Below the pieces are notes generated by a model. That model saw nothing but the letters and a program-made list of their open reading frames with translations. It had not been told where the DNA came from and did no database searches. The translations under genes and the position numbers were made by a program. Positions 43,997 to 52,107 of a DNA stretch of 64,000 nucleotides are shown piece by piece (position 1 is the first letter of the stretch; each line of letters opens with the position of its first letter). The DNA is taken from assembly GCF_002019695.1 (NCBI RefSeq), contig NZ_KV917376.1, forward strand, positions 4,164,974 to 4,228,973. Reading direction: 5' to 3'. Origin of the DNA: Evansella clarkii. GTDB lineage: Bacteria; Bacillota; Bacilli; Bacillales; Salisediminibacteriaceae.

Positions 43997-45280
43997 TTAC
44001 ACAAGGCCAACAGCAGCTAGTGCAATAGCAACTGCTGTAGCTGCAATCGGAATAGCAACTGCAACTACGAAAATATCCTTATAGCTCTCTTTATGGGAAA
44101 GACCGGTAATAGTGAGCAGTGTCAGGACAGCCCCGTTGTGAGGCAGAGCGTCCAGACCGCCGGAAGCAAGGGATGCAACCCGGTGGAATGCTTCTGTACT
44201 GATCCCTGTATCCAGGGCAAGCTGGTAATACCGCTCACCGAGTGCCTCCAGGGCAATACCCATCCCCCCGGATGCAGAACCGGTTGCCCCTGCCAGTATA
44301 TTCACGGCAACTGCTTCTGAAATCAGCGGGTTTCCACGGATTCCTAACAGAAGCTCGGTTAACCTTTCAAACCCGGGAACCTCCCTGACAACTGTACCGA
44401 AACCGACTGCTGCACTTGTATTAATTATAGCGGTAACTGACCCGACAGCTCCTGCGTTTATTGCTTTTACAAAGTTTTTGAATTTCGAGATATTAAGGAG
44501 CAATATTAAAATTATGCCGGATATCAGTGCCACAACTATGTGCCAGTCTAATATATTCAGAGTTACAAGAACAGTGATCAACGGCAGCAATGATAAAACG
44601 AAGTTTGGTGCTTCACCTTCAAATCCTGCAATTTTCTGATCTTTCGGTTCTGTGAACAATTCTCCTTTTTCAGTAAGCTGCTTTTCACGCCAGCGAAGAT
44701 AATAGTATCCTCCCACCCCCATTACCAGTGCTGCAACGATCCCCATTATTGGTGCAGCAGTAGCAGAAGTATCAAAATACGGAATCGGGATAAGATTCTG
44801 GATTTGCGGCGTGCCAGGTATAGCAGTCATTGTAAACGTAAAGGCCCCCAGCGCCACCGCCGCAGGCATAAGCCGCCTTGAGATATTTGCTTCCCTGAAC
44901 AGTGACAGTGCAAGAGGGTATACTGCGAAAACAACGACAAACAGACTGACTCCGCCATATGTTAACACCGCACAGGCAACAATTACCCCTAGAATTGCCC
45001 GTTTTGTTCCAATTAATTTTGTGAGAGCTACGGCAACGGACTTTGCCATCCCTGTATCTTCCATCAGTTTACCGAAGATCGCCCCCAGCATAAAAACTGG
45101 AAACCAGTCCCGGGCAAAACCTACAAATCCACCCATATACGTATCCGTATAAGCATCAAGGAGATCCAGTCCCCCTGTTAGGGCCACAACTCCAGCCGCA
45201 ATCGGTGCGACCCAGATAATTGACCAGCCTAAATATGCTAATGCCATTAATACTATAAGTCCAAGTAATATACCAAACAT
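43997..45280 (-). CDS. GntP-family permease, likely 3-hydroxybutyrate/acetoacetate uptake
   Basis: A 427-residue polytopic carboxylate:H+ symporter of the GntP family with about twelve hydrophobic segments and the family signatures GGFVGFARDWFPVFMLGAIFG, AIPGTPQIQN and GSASGGMGIALEAL. It is the last gene of the scoA-scoB-hbd operon, as YxjC is in Bacillus subtilis, which supports a short-chain hydroxy- or keto-acid substrate rather than gluconate. GGAGG lies 7 nt before the ATG. Confidence 0.9.
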   Translation of the reverse strand: MFGILLGLIVLMALAYLGWSIIWVAPIAAGVVALTGGLDLLDAYTDTYMGGFVGFARDWFPVFMLGAIFGKLMEDTGMAKSVAVALTKLIGTKRAILGVIVACAVLTYGGVSLFVVVFAVYPLALSLFREANISRRLMPAAVALGAFTFTMTAIPGTPQIQNLIPIPYFDTSATAAPIMGIVAALVMGVGGYYYLRWREKQLTEKGELFTEPKDQKIAGFEGEAPNFVLSLLPLITVLVTLNILDWHIVVALISGIILILLLNISKFKNFVKAINAGAVGSVTAIINTSAAVGFGTVVREVPGFERLTELLLGIRGNPLISEAVAVNILAGATGSASGGMGIALEALGERYYQLALDTGISTEAFHRVASLASGGLDALPHNGAVLTLLTITGLSHKESYKDIFVVAVAIPIAATAVAIALAAVGLV

Positions 45281-45383
45281 TTGTGGCCTCCTTTTTCATG
45301 AAAATAGTGCATTCTCGGTTAGAATATCTGCATGAATTTTTTATTCTCCAGCTGAAGCCGGCAGGCGGCTAACAGCAAATTCC

Positions 45384-46160
45384 TTATTGCGCTGTATAGC
45401 CGCCGTCAAGTACAGCCGCCTGGCCAGTAACACCCTTTGCTTTGTCACTGGCGAGAAACATAGCATACTCCGCAATTTCCTGGACATCCAGGAGACGTTT
45501 TTGCGGTACTAGGGGATAAATAACATCCTCGAGAACTTTATCCAGTGATACATTTCTCGTAGCTGCAAGATCTTTCAGCTGGTTCCGCACAAGCGGTGTA
45601 TCCACATAACCTGGGCAAATAGCATTGACAGTAATTCCGTGCTCAGCACCTTCAAGGGCAGCAACCTTCGTAAATCCGATAACGCCGTGTTTAGCACTGT
45701 TATATGCAGATTTTCCTGCAAATCCGATAAGCCCATTAATGGAAGCCATATTAAGTATTCGTCCACTGCCTTGTTTTTTCATAATCGGAAAAACATGTTT
45801 TGTTGCTACAAAAGGAGCAACGAGCATCACCTTTATTAAAAATTCAAACCTCTCGGTAGGGAAATCTTCTATATTTGCCACATGCTGAAGACCGGCATTA
45901 TTAATCAGAACATCAATCCGGCCGTATTTTTCCACTGTCTGATTAACTGCCTGCCTGATGTCTTCTTCGTTTGTAACATCGCATCTAATCCCTAGGCATG
46001 AATAGCCTTCATCTCTCAGCTTTTCTGATACTTCATGGACTTTTTCTTCATTCACATCTGTAAAAACAGTTTTTGCACCGTTCTTTACAAACTCCAGGCC
46101 AATTTCATAGCCAATGCCGCTCGCCGCTCCAGTGATAAGAACAACCTTATCATTTACCAT
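45384..46160 (-). CDS. 3-hydroxybutyrate dehydrogenase (SDR family)
   Basis: A 258-residue short-chain dehydrogenase oxidising D-3-hydroxybutyrate to acetoacetate with NAD+. Cofactor loop TGAASGIGYEIG near the N-terminus, NNAG, the catalytic serine in NMASINGLIG and the Y-x-x-x-K pair in SAYNSAKHG; the segment VPQKRLLDVQEIAEY before the C-terminus matches bacterial hydroxybutyrate dehydrogenases. It follows scoB by a 166-bp gap that holds a remnant of a Bacillus dispersed repeat (ttgctccagaacgctggc). Neighbours confirm the ketone-body assignment. Confidence 0.92.
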   Translation of the reverse strand: MVNDKVVLITGAASGIGYEIGLEFVKNGAKTVFTDVNEEKVHEVSEKLRDEGYSCLGIRCDVTNEEDIRQAVNQTVEKYGRIDVLINNAGLQHVANIEDFPTERFEFLIKVMLVAPFVATKHVFPIMKKQGSGRILNMASINGLIGFAGKSAYNSAKHGVIGFTKVAALEGAEHGITVNAICPGYVDTPLVRNQLKDLAATRNVSLDKVLEDVIYPLVPQKRLLDVQEIAEYAMFLASDKAKGVTGQAAVLDGGYTAQ

Positions 46161-46325
46161 TTCATATCCCCTCCAGGTTAATTTAAAATGAATCGTAGTG
46201 TATCAGGCGCGCGCCCTCTTTATTACTCCTAAATATGTGTAATTTAACTTTGTTGTTGATTTTTGCTCCAGAACGCTGGCTTCCAGCAGTACTAAAGCAA
46301 TACGCCTCTCTATCGAAGTGTTCAA

Positions 46326-47000
46326 TTAAAATGCCTCGGTTTTTAAATCAGGGCTGATATTCAGTTCTGCTTCTGTAGATTCAACGATCTCTTCTTTTGT
46401 AAAGCCTTTCGCCGTCTCTACGAGCAGAAGGCCGTTTTCCTCAACATCGATTACAGCACGGTCAGTAATGATTCGGTCCACTACCCCTTTTCCGGTGAGA
46501 GGAAGACTGCACTCCTTCAGAATTTTCGGTTCTCCATGCTTATTGACATGATCCATAATGATGACGATCTTTTGTGCACCATGGACAATGTCCATTGCCC
46601 CTCCCATTCCTTTAATCATCTTTCCGGGAATCATCCAGTTTGCTAAGTCTCCCTTCTCGGAAACTTCCATTCCCCCCAGAATTGCGAGGTTAATATGGCC
46701 TCCCCGAATCATTGCAAAAGATTCCGCACTGCTGAAATAAGAGGCGCCTGGTGCTGCTGTGACAGTTTCTTTCCCTGCATTAATCAGATCAGGATCGAGC
46801 TCTTCCTCTGTTGGATACTTGCCAATTCCAAGGAGACCATTCTCTGACTGAAGGACAACCTCTTTGTTATCCTGAATAAAATTCGCAACCATAGTAGGCA
46901 TTCCAATACCTAAGTTCACGTAGAAACCGCTTTCAATTTCCTGTTCAGCCCGTCTTGCGATCTTTTCTCTCACTGCTGCTTTGTCTGCTTGTTTTCCCAT
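46326..47000 (-). CDS. scoB: 3-oxoacid CoA-transferase subunit B
   Basis: A 224-residue beta subunit of succinyl-CoA:3-ketoacid CoA-transferase. The catalytic glutamate lies in [12 protein letters not shown], preceded by [23 protein letters not shown] and [17 protein letters not shown] are family-specific. It transfers CoA from succinyl-CoA to acetoacetate in the cytosol. It starts 27 nt after scoA with a strong GGAGGAGG region. Confidence 0.95.
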   Translation of the reverse strand: MGKQADKAAVREKIARRAEQEIESGFYVNLGIGMPTMVANFIQDNKEVVLQSENGLLGIGKYPTEEELDPDLINAGKETVTAAPGASYFSSAESFAMIRGGHINLAILGGMEVSEKGDLANWMIPGKMIKGMGGAMDIVHGAQKIVIIMDHVNKHGEPKILKECSLPLTGKGVVDRIITDRAVIDVEENGLLLVETAKGFTKEEIVESTEAELNISPDLKTEAF

Positions 47001-47027
47001 GGTTTACCTCCTCCTTTGTTCAGAAAA

Positions 47028-47714
47028 TCAATTTCTTACTGTTTTCCGTTCGACACGTTTTTCCTGTTCTCCCTTAATCAATGACTGAACGTAAATTCCT
47101 GGCGTATGGATTTGTTCCGGATGTAACGCTTCGTCTTCCAGGTTCTCCACCTCTGCTATCGTTACTTTTCCGGCAGCAGCGATCATAGGGTTAAAGTTTT
47201 GTGCAGTTTTTCTGTATATCAAGTTTCCATATTTATCCGCTCTCGCAGCACGGACAAGACTGAAATCAGCTTTGAGCGCTTCCTGAAGCAGATACTCTTT
47301 TCCGTCAAATTCCCTCACTTCCACACCTTCTGCCAGCGGGGTTCCTGTCCCGGCTGGAGTATAGAACGCAGGAATCCCTGCTCCTCCTGCCCTGATTCTT
47401 TCTGCAAGAGTTCCCTGAGGTATTAGTTCCACCTCCAGTTCTCCTGACAGCACCTGTCTTTCAAACTCTTTGTTTTCTCCAACATAGGAGCCTACCATTT
47501 TCTTAATCTGCCTGTCTTTCAACAGCAGGCCAAGCCCCCAGTCATCAACTCCGCAGTTATTAGATATAACTGTTAAGTCTTTTACTTTTGACTCTACCAG
47601 CGCCTTTATTAGATTTTCAGGTATGCCTACTAACCCGAACCCTCCTACCATGATCGTCGCACCGTCATGGATTTCCTTAACCGCCTGTTCAAAAGATGAG
47701 TAAATCGTTTTCAT
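47028..47714 (-). CDS. scoA: 3-oxoacid CoA-transferase subunit A
   Basis: A 228-residue alpha subunit, partner of scoB. Visible motifs are [27 protein letters not shown] and [16 protein letters not shown]. First gene of the operon, 30 bp from the sigma-54 promoter, with GAAGGAGGGAG upstream of the ATG. With scoB and the dehydrogenase it feeds acetoacetyl-CoA into central metabolism. Confidence 0.95.
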   Translation of the reverse strand: MKTIYSSFEQAVKEIHDGATIMVGGFGLVGIPENLIKALVESKVKDLTVISNNCGVDDWGLGLLLKDRQIKKMVGSYVGENKEFERQVLSGELEVELIPQGTLAERIRAGGAGIPAFYTPAGTGTPLAEGVEVREFDGKEYLLQEALKADFSLVRAARADKYGNLIYRKTAQNFNPMIAAAGKVTIAEVENLEDEALHPEQIHTPGIYVQSLIKGEQEKRVERKTVRN

Positions 47715-47743
47715 TCATTCTCCCTCCTTCATGAGGTTAATAA

Positions 47744-47760
47744 TGCAAGTATCATGCCAA
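47744..47760 (-). promoter_or_regulatory. Sigma-54 (SigL) -24/-12 promoter of scoA operon
   Basis: The minus strand reads TTGGCATGATACTTGCA. The GG and GC elements are exactly 10 bp apart, matching the TTGGCA-N5-TTGCA consensus at nearly every position. It sits 30 bp before the scoA ATG. Confidence 0.93.
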
Positions 47761-47822
47761 TAGTGAAAAACGCTGATAATGCAGAACTTTGCTATATATT
47801 GCTGCATAGGAGGGAGTCTCTA

Positions 47823-47842
47823 TTTTCCGAATAAACGGAAAA
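47823..47842. promoter_or_regulatory. Enhancer dyad 1 for the sigma-54 activator
   Basis: Perfect inverted repeat TTTTCCG-AATAAA-CGGAAAA, about 80 bp upstream of the -24/-12 promoter. Shares the TTCCG-N6-CGGAA core with the pair at 47902-47938. Confidence 0.75.
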
Positions 47843-47870
47843 CTCACCGAGATACTTATACAAGTTGATA

Positions 47871-47884
47871 TGTAAGCCCTTACA
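47871..47884. promoter_or_regulatory. CRE-like palindrome between enhancer and promoter
   Basis: TGTAAGCCCTTACA is a perfect 6-2-6 palindrome and differs from the CcpA consensus TGWAARCGYTWNCW only at the central G. Catabolite repression of ketone-body use would make sense. It could also be another activator site. Confidence 0.55.
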
Positions 47885-47901
47885 TTCTAGCAATAAAAAT
47901 C

Positions 47902-47938
47902 ATTCCGCTTTTCCGGAATGATTTCCGTAAAGGCGGAA
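47902..47938. promoter_or_regulatory. Enhancer dyads 2 and 3 for the sigma-54 activator
   Basis: Two adjacent copies: ATTCCG-CTTTTC-CGGAAT at 47902-47919 and TTCCG-TAAAGG-CGGAA at 47923-47938, 21-22 bp centre to centre. They are 150-185 bp upstream of the promoter and directly after the activator stop codon. Confidence 0.78.
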
Positions 47939-47944
47939 TGTGAT

Positions 47945-49300
47945 TTAAAAGCCGTATTTCTTAAGTTTATCGTAGAAGCTTGTCTTTCCGAGGCCAAGCA
48001 TTTTTGCAGCTTCAAGTTTATTTCCATCTGATTTTCTTAAGGCATCTTTTATAGCCTTCTTCTCCGTACGTTCAATTATTTCTTTTAAGCTGCTTCCCTC
48101 GTAATGCTCTTCTTCATCCTGCAGAAGCTGGGGAAGATCTTCAAGCTTTATATTCTCCGTATTTGTTAAATGAACAGCAGATTCAATAACATTTTCAAGT
48201 TCTCTTATATTCCCTGGCCATGTGTACTTCAACAGTCTGTCTGTCACTTCGTTTTCAAAGTCTATTACTCTTTTTCCAAGACGCAGTGTCACTGTATGTA
48301 ATATATATTTAGCCAGAAGGCGTATATCTTGTTTCCTTTCTTTTAGTGGAGGGATTTCCAGCTTCACTACATTAATCCGATAAAATAAATCTTCCCTGAA
48401 CTTGTTTTCTTCCACCAGTTTTTCAAGGGGCTGATTTGTAGCAGCAATAATTCTTACATCTATTTCATCCGGCTTCACTGCCCCTACCGCCTCTACTTCT
48501 CTTTCCTGTATAGCACGTAATATCTTCACCTGGGCTCCTAAAGGCATATCCCCGATTTCATCAAGGAAGATCGTGCCTCCATCAGCAAGCTGAAATTTCC
48601 CCTTTTTCCCGCCTTTTCTGGCACCGGTGAACGCTCCTTCTTCGTAACCGAACAGCTCTGATTCAATCAGGTGCTCAGGTATTGCCGCACAGTTAACTTT
48701 GACAAAAGGTTTACTGTTCCGTTCACTCAAATGATGAAGGCTGTGGGCTACAAGTTCTTTGCCCGTTCCGCTTTCTCCCCTTATAAGAACAGATACATCG
48801 CTTCCCGCTACCTTCTTTATCTTCCTTTTTAACTCTGTAATTTTCACGGAGCTGCCGACTATATCATTTAATGTGTATTTTGCCCCATGCTGCTGTTGCG
48901 CCTGGTTTCTGTAAAATTCCAATTCACTGAGCAGGCTCTTAATATGGCTGTTCATTTTCTGCCATTCTTCTGTATCCCGAAAAACAACCATCCCAGCCGC
49001 GCCAATCAGCTTTCCGTCTGAAAAAACGGGTATTCTGTTAGCAATCATATAGTTGCCCCGTATGTACTGAAGCTCCGCAATTTCTTCCTTTCCAGTTTGT
49101 GCGACTATATGCATTCTCGTGTTCTCGATAACTTCAGTTACATGCTTTCCGACAGCTTCTTCTTTAGTGGTGTTAATAAAACGGCAATAATTGTCATTGA
49201 GAAAAGTTATAAATCCGTCCTTATCCACTGCAACAAAGCAGTAATACATATTTTCCATTACTGCATCAAAGATCTCTGCTTTATATTCCTTAAGTTTCAT
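47945..49300 (-). CDS. Sigma-54-dependent transcriptional activator (PAS, AAA+, Fis HTH)
   Basis: About 451 residues. A PAS sensor occupies about 5-115 (NMYYCFVAVDKDGFITFLND). The AAA+ domain follows with Walker A GESGTGKE, the sigma-54 contact loop EGAFTGA, Walker B GGTIFLDEIG and an arginine-finger region, then a Fis-type HTH at the C-terminus (KLEAAKMLGLGKTSFYDKL). ATG 49300 has AGGGGTG upstream; a longer frame to 49345 lacks one. It is placed immediately upstream of the scoA operon with dyad enhancer sites between, so it should activate that operon. The ligand of its PAS domain is unknown. Confidence 0.93.
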   Translation of the reverse strand: MKLKEYKAEIFDAVMENMYYCFVAVDKDGFITFLNDNYCRFINTTKEEAVGKHVTEVIENTRMHIVAQTGKEEIAELQYIRGNYMIANRIPVFSDGKLIGAAGMVVFRDTEEWQKMNSHIKSLLSELEFYRNQAQQQHGAKYTLNDIVGSSVKITELKRKIKKVAGSDVSVLIRGESGTGKELVAHSLHHLSERNSKPFVKVNCAAIPEHLIESELFGYEEGAFTGARKGGKKGKFQLADGGTIFLDEIGDMPLGAQVKILRAIQEREVEAVGAVKPDEIDVRIIAATNQPLEKLVEENKFREDLFYRINVVKLEIPPLKERKQDIRLLAKYILHTVTLRLGKRVIDFENEVTDRLLKYTWPGNIRELENVIESAVHLTNTENIKLEDLPQLLQDEEEHYEGSSLKEIIERTEKKAIKDALRKSDGNKLEAAKMLGLGKTSFYDKLKKYGF

Positions 49301-49430
49301 TTTATTAACACCCCTAATATTCAGAAAAGTAAGTCTGAAAATCATTATACTATATTGAAAGGGATTAAATCATCGGATTATGGGTGAATTCAGCATAATT
49401 TGAGTGGTTATTTTTGGTGGAGGGTTGATA

Positions 49431-49481
49431 TATCGGCGAAAAAATTGTTTTATCGGCGAATTTTATCTTTTTATCGGCGAA
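49431..49481 (+). repeat. TATCGGCGAA phased array, left part
   Basis: Three copies of TATCGGCGAA at 49431, 49451 and 49472, spaced 20 and 21 bp. Further copies at 51011 and 51031 lie on the far side of the IS3-family element, so one array was split. Between 49301 and 49430 there is only AT-rich sequence. Confidence 0.88.
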
Positions 49482-49533
49482 TTCGGTTTGGCCCCTTCAA
49501 TTTAGACACCTACTGCTCACTTTTAGGTAGTCA

Positions 49534-49633
49534 CTTCTTCACCTTTCGAAGGATAGTTGATTGCGCGCAAGCATCAAGCCAACACCGCTTGACCCTTACG
49601 CTTAATCAACTGCTGGGTAGTTAGGTGAAGAAG
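49534..49633. repeat. Nested hairpin inside the IS left end
   Basis: Three collinear complementary pairs: CTTCTTCACC / GGTGAAGAAG, AGTTGATT / AATCAACT and TCAAGC / GCTTGA. Together they form a 100-nt rod between the inverted repeat and the end of orfB. Confidence 0.82.
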
Positions 49634-49655
49634 AGGAAAATCACTCCCCTTGGTT

Positions 49656-50564
49656 CTATAAGTTAATTATTTGTGGACAGTTTCCTTTGCTATATAATTT
49701 ATAGAACTTTGCCGGCGATAAATATTTTAGGCTTCCATGGTAGCGCCGGTTATTATAAAAATCCATATACTCATCAATCCTGTAATAGGCTTCTTCGAAG
49801 CATTCAAAACGGTAACGTTGGTAACACTCCCTTTCGATGACGCTATGGAACGATTCAATATAGGCGTTTAAATCCGGTGATTTGCTTGGTATGCGTTCAT
49901 GATATAGGTGTTGATGCTCACAAAATCTGCCAAAATGTTCACTGACAAATTGTGGGCCGTTATCTGTACGAATAATCAACTTCGAAGAAGTCTCACTTTC
50001 ATAGTGAATACCGCGTCTCAATAACGCCCCTTGAAGCATTTTCGTAATGTTTGTTGCTTTACATTCTGGACCGCGATAGTATCCAACGATACACCGGTCA
50101 TATACATCAATAGCACTAGCTAGAAAAACGAATCGTCCACTACCTTCAATCGAGCCATACTTTATATCCACTTGCCAAAGCTGGTTAGAAGCTGTTATCG
50201 TGTGCTGCTTCGCCAACCTTCGAGGATACTTAGATTTTCTTCGCTGAGGTAACAGAATATTTAACTTTTCACAGAGGCGATAGACCTTTTTAGGGTTTAT
50301 TACCAACTTATGTTGGTCTTTAAGGTAGTTGGTGAGTTTTCGGTATCCGTAGATACCTTCCTCACCCTCTACAGCTTCCATTAGGAATTCTTCAATCTGC
50401 TCATCAGATATTTTTATACCAGTCTGAGCCAAGGAAAATCCTGGTACTGGCCGGCCCTGGAAGGACTCTTCTGTGACCTGTTTATTTTTTTGATGGTAAT
50501 AATACAACGAACGTTCCACGTTTAATGCTCTTGTAGTTCTAGTTACTGGAAAACCGTCTTTCAC
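49656..50564 (-). CDS. IS3-family transposase OrfB (DDE integrase core)
   Basis: 302 residues from the GTG at 50564, though the active protein is probably the OrfAB fusion. An HTH_21-like segment precedes the rve integrase core. The DDE residues fit in WQVDIKYG (first D), IRTDNGPQFVS (second D) and SPDLNAYIESFHSVIERE (E), and it ends in the usual YHGSLKYLSPAKFY. Upstream in the same frame coding continues (RVPLILLLKEIEEWVKDG) back to the A-run at 50607, as expected for -1 frameshifting. Confidence 0.95.
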   Translation of the reverse strand: MKDGFPVTRTTRALNVERSLYYYHQKNKQVTEESFQGRPVPGFSLAQTGIKISDEQIEEFLMEAVEGEEGIYGYRKLTNYLKDQHKLVINPKKVYRLCEKLNILLPQRRKSKYPRRLAKQHTITASNQLWQVDIKYGSIEGSGRFVFLASAIDVYDRCIVGYYRGPECKATNITKMLQGALLRRGIHYESETSSKLIIRTDNGPQFVSEHFGRFCEHQHLYHERIPSKSPDLNAYIESFHSVIERECYQRYRFECFEEAYYRIDEYMDFYNNRRYHGSLKYLSPAKFYKLYSKGNCPQIINL

Positions 50565-50593
50565 CCACTCCTCGATTTCTTTTAGCAGGAGGA

Positions 50594-50902
50594 TTAGAGG
50601 AACTCGTTTTTTTTTATAACATTCTTGAGCATGGCAACTTCCAACTCTTTTTCGCCTAATAGAAGCATCGCCTGCTCATATTTCTTTTGAAGTTCCTCCT
50701 TTGTGGGGTTATCGGATAAACCCGTTGATCCTTCGGTTTCCATCACGTCACGAACTTCATCTTCGTAAAGTTTGAACCAATTCCTAAGAGTTTCTCTGGA
50801 TATTCCAGCCTTTCTGGCGATAGAGGTATAATTCCCAGTCTCCAAGGCCATGCGAACGTATTTCTTTTTTACATCTTCAATAACATCAATTCTCTTAGCC
50901 AT
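50594..50902 (-). CDS. IS3-family OrfA (HTH DNA-binding)
   Basis: A 102-residue protein with an N-terminal HTH (YTSIARKAGISRETLRNWFKL) and a C-terminal leucine-zipper-like helix (EELQKKYEQAMLLLGEKELE). Near its end the mRNA has nine As (50607-50615) read as ATA AAA AAA AAC, a classic slippery site. The orfB frame is exactly -1 relative to orfA, so an OrfAB fusion is made by slippage. Confidence 0.94.
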   Translation of the reverse strand: MAKRIDVIEDVKKKYVRMALETGNYTSIARKAGISRETLRNWFKLYEDEVRDVMETEGSTGLSDNPTKEELQKKYEQAMLLLGEKELEVAMLKNVIKKNEFL

Positions 50903-51010
50903 TCTGTACTTTCTCCCTTTTTTAAATCATTTTTGCCATCATCTAGGTGTTTTCATAACCTGTATATGGTGTCTAAATGATTAAGGGGGCTTAAAAGAAT
51001 TCACCAAGTT

Positions 51011-51040
51011 TATCGGCGAAATCCTGATTTTATCGGCGAC
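51011..51040 (+). repeat. TATCGGCGAA phased array, right part
   Basis: TATCGGCGAA at 51011 and TATCGGCGAC at 51031, 20 bp apart. Continuation of the array at 49431 across the IS. Confidence 0.86.
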
Positions 51041-51050
51041 CCGCCAATAA

Positions 51051-51203
51051 AGTGAACCTTTAATCAGTGGGGGTTATCCATCTCCCACTGATTGTTAGTT
51101 GAACTAATCGGGATGTTAGCGTCCGTTATCCCCCTCCTAAACTTCTTCGCTTCCACTCCTGTTTTGAGGCGGGAGTTTTACGGACGGTTACATCGGGATA
51201 AAC
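51051..51203 (+). repeat. Structured dispersed element, copy 3
   Basis: About 153 bp. The first stem AATCAGTGGGGG / C-T-CCCACTGATT keeps pairing through a G-U wobble on the plus strand. The second stem GATGT-tag-CGTCCGT / ACGGACG-gtt-ACATC is fully paired. It follows the phased array by 11 bp. Confidence 0.87.
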
Positions 51204-51244
51204 AGCCTGACCAGCACTGCAATCTAATTTAAAACAATAAAAAT

Positions 51245-51268
51245 ACAGCCCGCTCAGGCGGACTGTAC
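51245..51268 (-). terminator. Terminator of chaB-like gene
   Basis: ACAG-CCGC / GCGG-CTGT stem on the minus strand with a TATTTTTATTGTTTT tail, directly after the stop. Confidence 0.8.
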
Positions 51269-51277
51269 CTTCTTCAT

Positions 51278-51484
51278 TTAATCACCTTCTTTTCTCACCC
51301 AGTGACCTTGCTCTTTCTTTTCATACTTTTCTTTCACTGCGCTCCAGGCTACCTGAAACGGGGTTTCTTCATCATCGTACTGCTCCTCTGCGGAATTGAA
51401 TGCTTCTTTAAAAATTTCCTGTCCGTGTTTGGGCAGGGAATTTTGCACGTTATCAGGCAGATCGTTCAGGGAATCGTATGGCAT
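51278..51484 (-). CDS. ChaB-family protein
   Basis: A 68-residue ChaB-like protein. The family signature is MPYDSLNDLPDNVQNSLPKHGQEIFKEAFN and VAWSAVKEKYEK. ATG 51484 has AAGGAGG 8 nt upstream. ChaB was named as a regulator of the ChaA cation antiporter in enterobacteria, but no chaA is present here and the role in bacilli is unknown. Small, soluble and cytosolic; probably monocistronic. Confidence 0.9.
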   Translation of the reverse strand: MPYDSLNDLPDNVQNSLPKHGQEIFKEAFNSAEEQYDDEETPFQVAWSAVKEKYEKKEQGHWVRKEGD

Positions 51485-51568
51485 TTTCAAATCCTCCTTA
51501 GTACTTGTATTAGCTTTGTTTACTTCAATTCCTCAACTTCCGTCCCGATAAACATTTTAAAAAAGAAA

Positions 51569-51603
51569 AAAGTTAACAGCTTATACAGTAAGCCATTAAC
51601 TTT
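51569..51603 (-). terminator. Terminator overlapping the stop of the 51596-51916 gene
   Basis: AAAGTTAA-GCTTA / TAAGC-TTAACTTT stem with a TTTTTTCTTTTTT tail on the minus strand. The stop codon lies within the stem. Confidence 0.83.
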
Positions 51604-51916
51604 CCGTTTTGTTTCTTCTCTTTGACAAGTATACAAAGAAGGCAAGTGCCAGTGTTGAGAATAACACCAGAAGAGTGGCTATGGCTCCAATGTTTCTTCC
51701 ATCATCCCGGGCCAGTTCGTTCTGTGCAACTTTGTTTCTGATAACGTCCTCATATTGTTCCTCGTGCTCTGTCAATGGTTCTGCATCGAAAGCATATTCA
51801 GCCGCCGTTCCCTCAATTCCTCCCAAAAAAGCGTGTCCGTCCGATTGGAAGGCAGCAAAAAATCCGACAGTAAGGAGAACTGCAGCAAACAGCAACAAAA
51901 ATTGTCTTTCGTTCAT
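51596..51916 (-). CDS. Small two-helix membrane protein, 106 aa
   Basis: Hydrophobic segments at about 5-24 and 76-95 bracket an acidic extracytoplasmic loop (EPLTEHEEQYEDV), followed by a basic tail (SKRRNKTES) that should be cytosolic. No family recognised. The gene has a good AAGGAG-type upstream site and its own terminator. Function unknown. Confidence 0.7.
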   Translation of the reverse strand: MNERQFLLLFAAVLLTVGFFAAFQSDGHAFLGGIEGTAAEYAFDAEPLTEHEEQYEDVIRNKVAQNELARDDGRNIGAIATLLVLFSTLALAFFVYLSKRRNKTES

Positions 51917-52013
51917 TATACTTAACTCCTTTCTCTTGCCTGATTCTCAGCTTGTTTTTATTAGCATGTCCATCAATAAATAAGAAATGCGGATAGTTTT
52001 GTCCCTTTCAAAT

Positions 52014-52040
52014 AAAAAAACGAACAGCCCCCCGCTGTTC
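52014..52040 (-). terminator. Second terminator in the 51917-52105 gap
   Basis: GAACAGC / GCTGTTC stem followed on the minus strand by GTTTTTTTATTT. Confidence 0.8.
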
Positions 52041-52075
52041 CTCCCCGCTGATAAGTTTGTTTCCAGGCACAAACT

Positions 52076-52107
52076 AAAAAAACGAACTGCTTAAAGTCCG
52101 TTTTTTT
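52076..52107 (-). terminator. Terminator of the 52106-52783 gene
   Basis: AACGGACT / AGTTCGTT stem with one mismatch and a TTTTTTTAG tail on the minus strand, beginning at the stop codon. Confidence 0.82.

Larger units (their letters stand above)
49489..50992 (-). mobile_element. IS3-family insertion sequence
   Basis: About 1.5 kb bounded by imperfect inverted repeats: left GGCCCCTTCAATTTAGACACC and right GGTGTCTAAAT-GATTAAGGGGGC. It carries orfA and orfB on the minus strand with a poly-A frameshift site between them. No clear target duplication is visible. Both orfs are intact and the ends are well preserved, so it may be active. It interrupts the TATCGGCGAA array. Confidence 0.9.
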
